Assembly: GCA_963763015.1 (NCBI GenBank)
Contig: CAVXML010000008.1
Coordinates: 124,001 to 188,000 of the forward strand
Direction of reading: 5' to 3'
From: Fodinibacter sp963763015
Lineage (GTDB): Bacteria; Actinomycetota; Actinomycetes; Actinomycetales; Dermatophilaceae
DNA length: 64,000 bases
Part shown: in pieces, positions 23,866-32,402 of the stretch
Layout of the letters: each line of letters opens with the position of its first letter
Numbering within the stretch: the first letter of the stretch is position 1
Made by a program: the position numbers and the translations under genes
The notes under the pieces: model-generated
Told to the model about the DNA's origin: nothing
Database searches by the model: none
What the model saw: only the letters and a program-made list of their open reading frames with translations

Positions 23866-25001
23866 GCCGTCACCCCTTTCCTCCTGGCGGCCCGCTGCTG
23901 GCGACGCTGGGCCCTACGGGTCGCGGCCTCGTCCTTGTCGCGCAGGACGTATCGCTGGAGCGAGGTGAGCACGAAGATGATCAGGAAGAGCAGGAACGCC
24001 ATCGCCGCACCCTGGCCCCACTGGTTCTGCCGGAACGCCGCCGTGTAGGACAGGAAGGCGGGCGTGAGCGTCGTCTTGGCCGGACCGCCCTGGGTCATGA
24101 CGTACATCTGGTCGAACACCTGCCAGGTGCCGATGACCCCGAGGGTGATGACGAGGAGGATCGTCGGCCTCAGGTGCGGGACGGTCACGTTGCGGAACCG
24201 CTGCCAGCGGTTGGCGCCGTCGACCATGGCCGCCTCCTCGACCTCGGTGGGGAGGTCCTGGAGGCCGGCGAGGAACATGAGCATGAAGGTGCCCGCGGTG
24301 GTCCAGATGACCTGCGCCATGATGGCGGTGAGCGCGACCGAGGGGCCGGAGAACCACTCCCACACCGACAGGCTCAGCACCTGGGTTTCCGCGAGGGCGG
24401 CCGGCGGAGCGCTCACGCTCCACAACCCCAGCCAGTCACCGATGAGGTGGATGAGGCCACGGGAGTCAGAGAACCAGACCGGGCCGTCGATGCCGAAGAC
24501 CGCCAGGAACTGGTTGATGGCTCCGGTGCTCGTGAAGAGGAAGAGGAAGACGAGTGAGATCGCCACCGACGAGACGACCGAGGGGAAGTAGAACGCGGTC
24601 CGGAAGAAGGTGCGACCCCTCAGGAACTTCTGGTTGACGATGACCGCGAGCAGAAGCGCGACGACCGTCTGCAGCGGGACCACGCCGATCACGTAGTAGA
24701 ACGTGTTGCGCAGCGAGATCATGAAGTCCTGCCGAGACAGGCCGGGCTCGGTCAGCAGGGCCGCGTAGTTCTCCGCGCCGACGAGGCTCACCTGCGACGA
24801 GAACGGGCTGCCGCGTCCGTTCCAGTCGGTGAACGAGACCCACAGGGCCATGACGATCGGGATGATGAGGAAGATCCCCAGCCCGAGGAGCGCCGGCGTG
24901 ATGAAGAGCCACCCGGCGACCGACTGGCGTTGGCCGACTCCGCGACGGCGCCGCGGGGCCCGGCCGGTCCCGGGCCCCGCGGTGGTGGTGAGCGTGCTCA
25001 C
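23862..25001 (-). CDS. Carbohydrate ABC transporter permease (MalF-like)
   Basis: This 379-residue first permease of the CUT1 importer starts with R-A-P-R-R-R-R-G-V and then a helix beginning W-L-F-I-T-P-A-L-L-G-L. The EAA loop is E-E-A-A-M-V-D-G-A-N-R-W. A long extracytoplasmic loop between helices 3 and 4 (I-D-G-P-V-W-F-S-D onward, about 60 residues) is larger than average for the family. The C-terminus is a strongly basic cytoplasmic tail. GTG 25001 overlaps the stop of the binding-protein gene (GTGA), and its stop overlaps the next ATG. All three transporter genes are thus translationally coupled. Confidence 0.92.
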   Translation of the reverse strand: MSTLTTTAGPGTGRAPRRRRGVGQRQSVAGWLFITPALLGLGIFLIIPIVMALWVSFTDWNGRGSPFSSQVSLVGAENYAALLTEPGLSRQDFMISLRNTFYYVIGVVPLQTVVALLLAVIVNQKFLRGRTFFRTAFYFPSVVSSVAISLVFLFLFTSTGAINQFLAVFGIDGPVWFSDSRGLIHLIGDWLGLWSVSAPPAALAETQVLSLSVWEWFSGPSVALTAIMAQVIWTTAGTFMLMFLAGLQDLPTEVEEAAMVDGANRWQRFRNVTVPHLRPTILLVITLGVIGTWQVFDQMYVMTQGGPAKTTLTPAFLSYTAAFRQNQWGQGAAMAFLLFLIIFVLTSLQRYVLRDKDEAATRRAQRRQQRAARRKGVTA

Positions 25002-26248
25002 TGGCCGAGCGCCGCGTTCGCGTTGGTGTCGAAGCCCTCGAGCACCTGCGGGAGGTTCGCCCCGCCGAAGTCCTCGAGCTTGCTGTTGAGGTCGGCGACG
25101 ACCTGCTCCATCCCCGGCGCGTTGATCGGGCCGTGGCCGTACTCGCCACCGGCGACGAAGGGAGCGTCCTCCGGGAACTTCTCGGTGTACTGGTCGGCCG
25201 CGGACTGGCGGCTGGGCATGACGCCGAACGCCTCGGCGAACTTCATCTGCTGCTCGACCGTGGTGAGCGCCTTGACGAGCTCGACGGCCTGGGCCTGCGC
25301 CTTGGAGTCGGCCGAGATGCCCCAGCACTGGGTGAACTGGAGGGTGCCCTTGCCCTCGGGGCCTTCCGGAAGCTCGACCGTCTTGTACTTCAGGTCGGGG
25401 TAGTCGTTGGTCACGGCCCCCTTGATCCAGTTGCCCTCGATCGTCATGGCCGACTTCTTCGTGCCGAACGCCTCACCACCCCACCCGGAGTCGAGCTGGT
25501 TGGACATCTGGAAGTTGCCGGCCTTGACGTTGCGCTGGACGTACTCGAGTGCCTCGGTGACCTCGGGGGTGTTCGCCGAACCCCCTGACGCGTCGTCCTT
25601 GAGCCACCAGCCGCCGTTCTGCACGATGAAGGCGCCGAGGCGGTCGTGGCCGACGCCGATGCCCAGACCAGCCTGTCCGCCGGTGGTCAGCTTCTTGGAC
25701 ACCGCCTCGAGCTCCTCCCACGTCGTGGGCACGTCGGCGTCGGACAGCCCGGCCTTGGTCCACGAGTCGGTGTTGATCTGGAGTGCGAGCGTGGAGAAGT
25801 CCTTCGGGACGCAGTACTGCTTCCCCTCGTAGGTGAAGGCCTCGCGCAGGGGCTCGTAGAAGTCGTCGTTGTCCTCGATCTGGTCGGCGTAGGCGTAGAG
25901 GCTCCCCTGCTTGGCGTAGTTGCCGAACAGGGCCGCGTCCATGTAGACGACGTCGGCCGGGTTGCCGCTGGCGAATCCTTGGGCGAGCTGCTGGGGCATG
26001 TCGCTAGCCACCGTGACGGTGACCGTGTTCCCGGAGCTCTTCGCCCAGGCCTCGGTCGCCTCCTTGACCGCGTTGGTCTCGGCGTCGCCCGAGGAGGCGA
26101 TGAGCATCTTGAGCTCGACGGGCCCGCTGGCGGACGCCGGCGCGCTCGACCCGGCATCCTCCTCGAACCCCCCACCGCCGCAGGCGGAGGCGAGAAGCGC
26201 GCCGCTCAGCACGAGGGAGAGGGTCGCGATGCGACGGTTGCGTGTCAT
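24998..26248 (-). CDS. Sugar ABC transporter substrate-binding lipoprotein
   Basis: This 416-residue extracytoplasmic solute-binding protein of cluster B (family 1) begins with a lipoprotein signal peptide whose lipobox L-A-S-A-C places the acylated cysteine at residue 23, followed by a Gly/Glu/Ser linker. The mature part has features of maltose/oligosaccharide binders (N-P-A-D-V-V-Y-M-D-A-A, T-T-W-E-E-L, and A-M-T-I-E-G-N-W-I). It delivers the sugar to the two coupled permeases. ATG 26248 has AAAGGAG about seven bases upstream. The frame is open all the way back through the LacI gene; I regard that as an effect of a frameshift in the latter and not as a real fusion. Confidence 0.93.
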   Translation of the reverse strand: MTRNRRIATLSLVLSGALLASACGGGGFEEDAGSSAPASASGPVELKMLIASSGDAETNAVKEATEAWAKSSGNTVTVTVASDMPQQLAQGFASGNPADVVYMDAALFGNYAKQGSLYAYADQIEDNDDFYEPLREAFTYEGKQYCVPKDFSTLALQINTDSWTKAGLSDADVPTTWEELEAVSKKLTTGGQAGLGIGVGHDRLGAFIVQNGGWWLKDDASGGSANTPEVTEALEYVQRNVKAGNFQMSNQLDSGWGGEAFGTKKSAMTIEGNWIKGAVTNDYPDLKYKTVELPEGPEGKGTLQFTQCWGISADSKAQAQAVELVKALTTVEQQMKFAEAFGVMPSRQSAADQYTEKFPEDAPFVAGGEYGHGPINAPGMEQVVADLNSKLEDFGGANLPQVLEGFDTNANAALGQ

Positions 26249-26298
26249 GGAAGGACTCCTTTGTCGGTCATGCACGGGGTGGACGACACCCGCGCCGG

Positions 26299-27331
26299 TC
26301 AGCGCGAGCGGGATGGGACGGACGTGCTGTCCCCCGGGAGGAGGACGGGGTGGAGCAGTGACCCGGCGGAGGGTCGTGGCAGGCCCGGCAAGGGCCTCAT
26401 CGAGAAGGGCCAGGACCCGGTCGGCGATCTGGACCAGCGGTTGCGCCACCGTGCTCAGGTGGTGCATTGCGGCGGTGTCTGACCCGTCGAAGCCCACGAT
26501 CCCCACGTCGGCTCCGGGCCTGCGGCCCGTGGCCAGGAGCTCGTGGTGGACCCCGAGCGCCAGCACGTCAGAGGCGCACACGACGGCGTCCCCGGGACCG
26601 AGGTCCAGCAGCAGCCGGCGGGCGGCGGCCCGCGCGTCGTCGAGGTCCTGCTCGCACGACTCGTCGGCTCCGCGAGACACGCCCGTGGCGGCGCAGCCGG
26701 CAGCCCACCCGGCTCGTCGGTCGTCACCGACCACGGAGCCGGCCGGCCACCCGAGGTACGCGACGGTGGTGTAGCCCAGGTCGGCACAGTGGGCAACGGC
26801 GGCGCTCGTGCCGGCGGCGCCGTCGACGTCGACCCAGCCGGTGAAGGTGGGGTCGTCCCACACCCGGCCGAACGAGGCGTAGGGGATGCCGTTCGCCTCC
26901 AGCCAGGCCGGCCGCGGGTCGCCGTGGTGCGTGTCGGCGATGACGAACGCGTCGACGAGGCGGCGCGCCCACATCGCTCGGTAGCCGTCGAGCATGGGCC
27001 GCTCGCCCGGCGAGCCGAACGGGACCATGTGCGCGCCGTGCTCTGCGGCGCGCATCGCCAGCGACCCGAGGAAGGGGGCCATCGTCTCGTTGTGCGACCG
27101 GGGTCCGAGGGTGTTGAGCTCGACGCCCACCGCCCCGGCGCGCTGTGAGCGCAGGGACTGCGCCGAGGACGACGGCTGGTAGCCCAGCTCGGCTATGGCG
27201 GCCTGGACCCGGGCGAGCGTCTCCGGCCGCACCCGGGTCGGGTGCGTGAGCACGTTGCTCACCGTCTGCCGCGACACGGCCGCCCGAAGGGCGACGTCGT
27301 GGATCGTCACGCGCTGCGTGGAGCCTGCCAT
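26299..27331 (-). CDS. LacI-family transcriptional regulator with a C-terminal frameshift
   Basis: This DNA-binding sugar-responsive repressor has an N-terminal helix-turn-helix V-T-I-H-D-V-A-L-R-A-A-V-S-R-Q-T-V-S, a hinge helix ending near residue 60, and a periplasmic-binding-like effector domain. Near 26362-26364 one extra G (minus strand) in a GGG run shifts the frame. Removing it gives the normal LacI ending R-R-S-L-L-H-P-V-L-L-P-G-D-S-T and a TGA at 26299. With the extra base the frame stays open into the binding-protein gene. ATG 27331 has GGGAGG just upstream. It most likely represses the importer operon and the divergent hydrolase through the two operators at 27358-27401. Confidence 0.82.
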
Positions 27332-27357
27332 GCCCCTCCCTCCGGGCCATCCCATCA

Positions 27358-27371
27358 TTTGATCGTTCAAG
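27358..27371. promoter_or_regulatory. LacI-type operator 1
   Basis: TTTGATCGTTCAAG is a near-perfect palindrome with the central CG typical of LacI-family operators. It lies 26 bases upstream of the lacI-like start, where it could mediate autorepression. Confidence 0.7.
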
Positions 27372-27387
27372 TGGCCGATCGTCTTGA

Positions 27388-27401
27388 TTTGAACGCTCAA
27401 A
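27388..27401. promoter_or_regulatory. LacI-type operator 2
   Basis: TTTGAACGCTCAAA has perfect five-base half-sites (TTTGA/TCAAA) around a central CG. It is 30 bp centre-to-centre from operator 1, about three helical turns, so two dimers could bind on the same face. A TACAGT box at 27405-27410 follows and may be the -10 of the hydrolase gene. Confidence 0.75.
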
Positions 27402-27489
27402 TCGGTACAGTTCCCAATGTGGGCCACGTCACACACGGTTGTCAATACCCAGAAGCGGACGGCCTGCACGCGTCGAGGGGGTGGTTCTT

Positions 27490-29625
27490 GTGACGGAGCC
27501 CGCGGCGCCGGCGCCGGTCCCGACCGTGGGCCTCGCGCTGCGCGGGCGCTCGCAGCAGCCCTGGCTCCACCACCTCCAGACTGCCGTCCACGGCAACGTC
27601 ACGGCGCTCAGCCACGCCACCGGCGACATCGACACCGACGCCCCGGACGGCGCGGCGACCGGACTGTACGTCGACGACCGACGGGTCCTCAGCCGACTGG
27701 TCCTGGAGGTCGACGGGGTGCGCCCCGTGGGGGTCGTCGCCGCCAGCGAGGGTGCCACCACCGAGTGCCTCCTGCTCGCCCGGAACGTCGGTGACCCGGG
27801 GCCCGACCCGACGGTCGAGGTGCGGCGGCTGCGCACACTGACCGACGCGGGGCTGGAGGAGTCCGTGGTGCTCACCTCCCGCGCCGGCTCCCCCCTCTCG
27901 TGCTCCGTCACCCTCGCGGCCCACGGTGACGGGGCCGATCTGCACACGGTCAAGGTGGGTGCGGCCGCAGGAGCCGCACTGCCGGTCCGGCTCGACGGCG
28001 ACGGCCGCGGCGGGTGGGCCGACGAACGTCACGCGACCGCCCTCGCCGCACCCGATGCCGAGCTGTCGGTGGACGGAGCCGGCCTCGTCGCCCGGTGGGA
28101 CGTCGTCGTCCCCCACGGCAGCTCCACCACGCTGCGCCTGCGGCTGGTCACCACCCGGGTGGCCGACACCCCCTTCGACGCCACGGCGGGGACGGGACGC
28201 GTCGGCTGGTCGGACGTGCGGGTGACCTCGCGCGACGGGCGGCTCGGCGCCACGGTGCGTCGCTCGCTCCTCGACCTGGAGCACCTGCTCCTCGCCGACC
28301 CCGAGGACGCGCGGGACGTCTTCGCCGCCGCCGGCTCGCCGTGGTACCTGACCCTCTTCGGCCGCGACTCCCTCTGGGCGGCCCGGATGACGCTGCCGTT
28401 CGGCACCGAGCTGGCCCGCGGCACCCTGCGTGCCCTGGCACGCCGCCAGGGCCGGCGCGACGACGTCGCGGCATCCGAGCAGCCCGGCAAGATCCTGCAC
28501 GAGCTGCGCCGGACGACCTTCGTCGACCCCGGCGTCCTCGAGCTGCCACCGACCTACTACGGCACCGTCGACGCGACCCCCCTGTGGGTGTGCCTGCTGC
28601 ACGACGCCTGGCGGTGGGGCCTGCCGGCCGAGGACGTCGTCGCCCTCAGGCCCGCCCTCGAGGGTGCCCTGGGATGGCTGCGCCGCACGGTCGACGAGGG
28701 CGACGGCCTGCTGCGGTACCACGACCCCACCGGCAACGGACTGAGCAACCAGGGCTGGAAGGACTCCGGGGACGCGATGCGCACCGCCCGGGGGACGGTC
28801 GCCGAGGGGCCCATCGCCCTCGTCGAGACCCAGGCGTACGCCGTCGAGGCCGCGCTGGGTGCCGCGGACCTGCTCGAGGGCGTCCTCGGCGAGGAGGGGA
28901 CGGACTGGCGAACCTGGGCCGGGGAGCTGGCCGACCGGGTGCGTGCCCAGTTCTGGGTCCCGGGCGACGGTGGCCGTCGCTACCCGGCGATGGCGGTCGA
29001 CGGGTCGGGTGGCCTCGTCGACGGCATCGGCAGCAACATGGGCCACCTGCTGGGCACCGGTGTGCTCGACACCGGGGAGAGCGATGAGGTCGCCGCGGCG
29101 CTCAGCGCGCCCGACATGCTGAGCCCGCTGGGTCTGCGAACGCTGTCCAGCGGCAACCCGGCGTACAACCCGCTCGGGTACCACACCGGGTCCATCTGGA
29201 CGCACGACACCGCGATCTGCGCGCACGGCCTGGCTCGGAGCGGGCACTCCGCCCAGGCGGCGCGCTTGGCGGCCGCCCTCGTCGACGTCGCCGCGGCGAG
29301 TGGTTACCGATGGCCCGAGCTCTATGCCGGCGAGCCGGTGCACGGGGTGCCCGCCCCGTACCCGGCGAGCTGTCGACCGCAGGCGTGGGCGGCGGCATCC
29401 GCCGGACTGCTCGTCTCCACGGTCCTCGGGCTGCGCGCCGACGCCCCCGCCGGTGTCCTCGAGCTCGCCCCGCTGCCCGAGAGCCCGTTCGGGTCGGTCC
29501 GCGTCGAGGGGATCCGCGTCGGCGGGCGTGCCGTGACGGTGGGCGTCGACGGGGCAGGCCGGGTCGTGCACGTGGAGTCGGACGCCGGACTCGAGGTCAG
29601 GGTGCGCGGCGCGGCCTACGGGTGA
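27490..29625 (+). CDS. Glycogen-debranching-like glycoside hydrolase (amylo-alpha-1,6-glucosidase type)
   Basis: This protein of about 711 residues has an N-terminal beta-rich domain of the glycogen-debranching N-terminal type (G-L-Y-V-D-D-R-R-V-L-S near residue 60) and a C-terminal (alpha/alpha)6 catalytic barrel of the GH15/GH63 clan (L-F-G-R-D-S-L-W-A-A-R-M and N-Q-G-W-K-D-S-G-D-A). No signal peptide is visible, so it acts in the cytosol on imported sugar. It is divergent from lacI and the importer and shares their operators. GTG 27490 has GAGGGG about nine bases upstream; GTG 27481 is too close to that site. Bond and substrate specificity are not determined. Confidence 0.85.
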   Translation: MTEPAAPAPVPTVGLALRGRSQQPWLHHLQTAVHGNVTALSHATGDIDTDAPDGAATGLYVDDRRVLSRLVLEVDGVRPVGVVAASEGATTECLLLARNVGDPGPDPTVEVRRLRTLTDAGLEESVVLTSRAGSPLSCSVTLAAHGDGADLHTVKVGAAAGAALPVRLDGDGRGGWADERHATALAAPDAELSVDGAGLVARWDVVVPHGSSTTLRLRLVTTRVADTPFDATAGTGRVGWSDVRVTSRDGRLGATVRRSLLDLEHLLLADPEDARDVFAAAGSPWYLTLFGRDSLWAARMTLPFGTELARGTLRALARRQGRRDDVAASEQPGKILHELRRTTFVDPGVLELPPTYYGTVDATPLWVCLLHDAWRWGLPAEDVVALRPALEGALGWLRRTVDEGDGLLRYHDPTGNGLSNQGWKDSGDAMRTARGTVAEGPIALVETQAYAVEAALGAADLLEGVLGEEGTDWRTWAGELADRVRAQFWVPGDGGRRYPAMAVDGSGGLVDGIGSNMGHLLGTGVLDTGESDEVAAALSAPDMLSPLGLRTLSSGNPAYNPLGYHTGSIWTHDTAICAHGLARSGHSAQAARLAAALVDVAAASGYRWPELYAGEPVHGVPAPYPASCRPQAWAAASAGLLVSTVLGLRADAPAGVLELAPLPESPFGSVRVEGIRVGGRAVTVGVDGAGRVVHVESDAGLEVRVRGAAYG

Positions 29626-29652
29626 GCGCAACTGCCACGGGTCGACGCCGGA

Positions 29653-30507
29653 TCAGGCGCTGGCGCCGGTGTAGCGGCGCAGTGCGCGGTGCCACCCGAT
29701 GCTGGCGGCGACCAGCGCCGCGGCGGCGGCGACCGGGGAGGCCACGAGCCACACCGGGTCGAGCCGGCCGAGCAGCGCCTGGGCCGGCACGGTCGTCAGC
29801 AGGGCGACCGGCACGACGACGAGGAGCGTCTGCAGCGGCTGGCGGTAGGCCTGCACCGGGAACCGGGAGAGCTCGACGACGGAGAACGACACGGTCGACA
29901 GCTCCTGGGCGCCGACGAGCAGGACCGCCAGGCACATGAGGGAGAGCACGAGAGCGTAGAGCAGGACCAGTGCGGCGGCCAGGAGCAGCACGAACGCGGC
30001 GATGCCACCGGCGCTGACGCCCCTTCCGGTGACGGCCACCCCGATCGTCACGAGCGCGATCCCCAGCACCGGGTCGACGAGGTTGTGCATGTCGACGTGC
30101 CGAAGGCTCACCAGCACCTGGGAGTCGACGGGCCTCGTGAGGAGGTGGTCGAGCGTCCCGCGGCGCACCCCCTCCCCGAGCGCATCGAGGTTGGGCTCGA
30201 GGAAGGCCTGCCGCACACCGTTGAGCGCGAAGAAGAGCCCGACCACCACGAGTACCTCTCCGTAGGCCCACCCGCCGATGTCGCCGGTGAACCGGAAGTA
30301 GACCGACACCCCGATCGCCGCCCAGGCCAGCCAGAAGGCGCTCATGACCGTCTTGGCGGCGAGGTCGGCGCGGTACTCCAGCTGCTCGGCCACCGCCGCG
30401 CGCCAACAGATCATGAGGATGCGGACGTAGCGCCCCCAGCCGCCCGGGCCGCTCCTCCCACGTGCCTCGCTCCCCCCGGGCGCTGCGCTCATCCGTGCGC
30501 CACTCAT
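29653..30507 (-). CDS. ABC-2 family transporter permease (second subunit)
   Basis: This 284-residue permease with six helices resembles the DUF990/ABC-2 family. The cytoplasmic N-terminus R-Y-V-R-I-L-M-I-C-W-R-A-A-V-A-E-Q-L-E-Y and the segment R-R-G-T-L-D-H-L-L-T-R-P-V are typical marks. It pairs with the preceding permease and the ATPase as a three-gene exporter operon; ATG 30507 overlaps the upstream stop (ATGA). Related systems export small toxic compounds or unknown molecules in actinobacteria, so the substrate is not known. The operon ends 27 bases from the convergent hydrolase gene. Confidence 0.87.
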   Translation of the reverse strand: MSGARMSAAPGGSEARGRSGPGGWGRYVRILMICWRAAVAEQLEYRADLAAKTVMSAFWLAWAAIGVSVYFRFTGDIGGWAYGEVLVVVGLFFALNGVRQAFLEPNLDALGEGVRRGTLDHLLTRPVDSQVLVSLRHVDMHNLVDPVLGIALVTIGVAVTGRGVSAGGIAAFVLLLAAALVLLYALVLSLMCLAVLLVGAQELSTVSFSVVELSRFPVQAYRQPLQTLLVVVPVALLTTVPAQALLGRLDPVWLVASPVAAAAALVAASIGWHRALRRYTGASA

Positions 30508-31307
30508 CCCGCCACCGCCTGGAAGCGGCGGATGCCGCGGCGCCAGCAGAGCACGTAGAGGAGGGCGAAGGCCGCCGTCCACGCCGTGCCCACGACGAAG
30601 CCCAGCGGCACCTCGGAGCCCTCGAGCCGGCCGCTGAGGAGCTCGACAGGGAAGCCGAGGGTGTAGCGGAACGGGAGGACGACCGAGACGGCACGCAGCC
30701 AGTCGGGCATGAGCTCGAGCGGCGCGACCCACCCCGAGGCGAACGACCCCAGACCCCACCAGAGCATCCACAGGTTGGTGGTCTGGGTCGTCCAGAACCC
30801 GACGAGCCCGATCGTCAGTGCCATGACCACGCTGAGGGTGTAGGCGAGCACGACCGCGGCCAGGACGAGCGGCACGGTCGCGGGCGTCACGTCGTACTCG
30901 AGCCCGGGGAGGAGGACGACCGCGAGGAGGAAGGCCGGGACGAGCCCGGTGAGGAGGACGAGCCGGTGCCCGAGGTCCGCCGCGGCGTACTGGTGGAACG
31001 GGTGGACCGGCCGCAGGAGCTTGACGGACAGGTCGCCCGAGCGCAGGTCCTGGTCCCACTCCCAGACGACGTGCTGGCCCGACAGGTGCCAGACCAGGGC
31101 GGCCGCGGCGTAGTAGGCGAGGAAGTCGGCACTGGTCCACCCGGCCGGCGGTCCGGACTCCGCGACGACGGTGAGCCACACCGCCATGAGCAGGAGGGGG
31201 AAGAAGCCGCTGAGCACCCAGAGCACCATGCGGCCGCGGTAGGTCAGCGCCACCTGGACGGAGGAGCGGACCAGCCCGGCATAGGCGCCGAGGACCCGCT
31301 CAGGCAT
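30504..31307 (-). CDS. ABC-2 family transporter permease (first subunit)
   Basis: This 267-residue protein has six membrane helices and the ABC-2/DUF990-type signature: R-S-S-V-Q-V-A-L-T-Y-R-G-R at the N-terminus and D-L-R-S-G-D-L-S-V-K-L-L-R-P-V-H-P in the first loop. That loop contains the same L-L-x-R-P motif as its partner, showing they are paralogues forming a heterodimeric channel. Its ATG overlaps the end of the ATPase gene by 8 bases and its stop overlaps the next permease start, so the three subunits are made together. Confidence 0.87.
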   Translation of the reverse strand: MPERVLGAYAGLVRSSVQVALTYRGRMVLWVLSGFFPLLLMAVWLTVVAESGPPAGWTSADFLAYYAAAALVWHLSGQHVVWEWDQDLRSGDLSVKLLRPVHPFHQYAAADLGHRLVLLTGLVPAFLLAVVLLPGLEYDVTPATVPLVLAAVVLAYTLSVVMALTIGLVGFWTTQTTNLWMLWWGLGSFASGWVAPLELMPDWLRAVSVVLPFRYTLGFPVELLSGRLEGSEVPLGFVVGTAWTAAFALLYVLCWRRGIRRFQAVAG

Positions 31308-32280
31308 CGTCGAACACCGCCCGGACGACGTCCTCGATCGGGGGGTCCTCGATGGCGAGGTCCTCGACCGCGAGGTCGGCCAGCACGCGGGTCGCCACGT
31401 CGACGCTCCGCTCCCGCGGCACCTCCAGGGTGACGGCGGCGCCGTCGAGGGCGACCACGTTGCCGTAGCGACCCAGCGCCTCCGCCGGGACCGGTTCGAC
31501 CAGCGACAGGCGGATCCGCCGGTGCGGAGCGTGCCGCGTGACGAGGGTCGCGAGACCACCGTCGAAGCGCAGCACCCCGCCGTCGATGACGACGACGCGC
31601 GAGGCGAGGGCCGTGACGTCACCCATGTAGTGGCTGGTGAGCAGCACCGTCGCGCCGTAGCGCTCGTTGTACGACCGGAGGAAGGTGCGCAGCACCGCCT
31701 GCGCGTTGACGTCGAGGCCGAGGGTGGGCTCGTCGAGGAAGAGCACCTCCGGGCGGTGCAGGAGGGAGCCGGCGAGCTCGCAGCGCATCCGCTCGCCCAG
31801 ACTGAGCACCCGCACCTGCTTGGTGAGCAGCGGCTCGAGCTCGAGGAGGTCGACGAGCTCGTCGAGGGTGTCCCGGAACTCGGCACTCGGCACCCGGTAG
31901 ACCGTGCGGTGCACCTCGAAGGCGTCCTGCGCCGGGAGGTCCCAGAAGAGCGAGTTGCGCTGCCCCATGACGAGGGCGATCCGGCCCAGGAAGTCCGCCT
32001 CTCGCCGTGCCGGCTCGTGGCCGAGCACGCGTACCTCGCCCGACGTCGGGTGCAACAGCCCCGACAGGCACTTCAGGGTCGTGGTCTTGCCGGCGCCGTT
32101 GCGCCCGAGGAACCCGACGACCTCGCCGGGGGCCACCGAGAACGAGATGCCGTCGACGGCCCTGACGTCGACGTGCTCACGCCGCACGACGCTGCTCAGG
32201 GACGCCCGCAGTCCGGCCCCCCGCCGGTGCACGCGGAAGTGCTTGACGAGCTCGTGGACCGCGATCGACACCCGCGTCAC
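31300..32280 (-). CDS. ABC transporter ATP-binding protein (ABC-2 exporter)
   Basis: This 326-residue ATPase has Walker A G-R-N-G-A-G-K-T-T, signature L-S-L-G-E-R-M, Walker B V-L-F-L-D-E-P-T, and the switch histidine in T-S-H-Y-M. The signature LSLGE differs from the usual LSGGQ in its third residue and is common in this exporter family. A C-terminal extension of about 80 residues probably contacts the permeases. The GTG at 32280 is the first of two nearby GTGs. It heads the three-gene operon. The divergent alcohol dehydrogenase gene starts 122 bases away. Confidence 0.9.
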   Translation of the reverse strand: MTRVSIAVHELVKHFRVHRRGAGLRASLSSVVRREHVDVRAVDGISFSVAPGEVVGFLGRNGAGKTTTLKCLSGLLHPTSGEVRVLGHEPARREADFLGRIALVMGQRNSLFWDLPAQDAFEVHRTVYRVPSAEFRDTLDELVDLLELEPLLTKQVRVLSLGERMRCELAGSLLHRPEVLFLDEPTLGLDVNAQAVLRTFLRSYNERYGATVLLTSHYMGDVTALASRVVVIDGGVLRFDGGLATLVTRHAPHRRIRLSLVEPVPAEALGRYGNVVALDGAAVTLEVPRERSVDVATRVLADLAVEDLAIEDPPIEDVVRAVFDDA

Positions 32281-32341
32281 TGTATGACGGCCCGCCGACG
32301 GAGCGCCTCGTCATTTCGGCTCCGGTGAGGTTCGACGGCAG

Positions 32342-32366
32342 GTGTGCGGACGCCGACCCGGGGTAG
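32342..32366 (+). promoter_or_regulatory. Candidate SigB/SigF-type promoter of the alcohol dehydrogenase operon
   Basis: GTGT (32342-32345), 15 bases, then GGGTAG (32361-32366). This resembles the GTTT-N15-GGGTAT consensus read by SigB/SigF-type sigma factors and recurs before stress genes further along. Confidence 0.4.
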
Positions 32367-32402
32367 GGGCCGGGAGGCCCCGACATCCCAGGAGGACGGC
32401 AG

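Noticed and set aside
24998..27469. Apparent 823-codon fusion of a LacI regulator with a sugar-binding lipoprotein
   Set aside because: The lipoprotein has its own ribosome site and signal peptide, and the normal LacI ending is present one frame over, so a single extra base explains the open frame.
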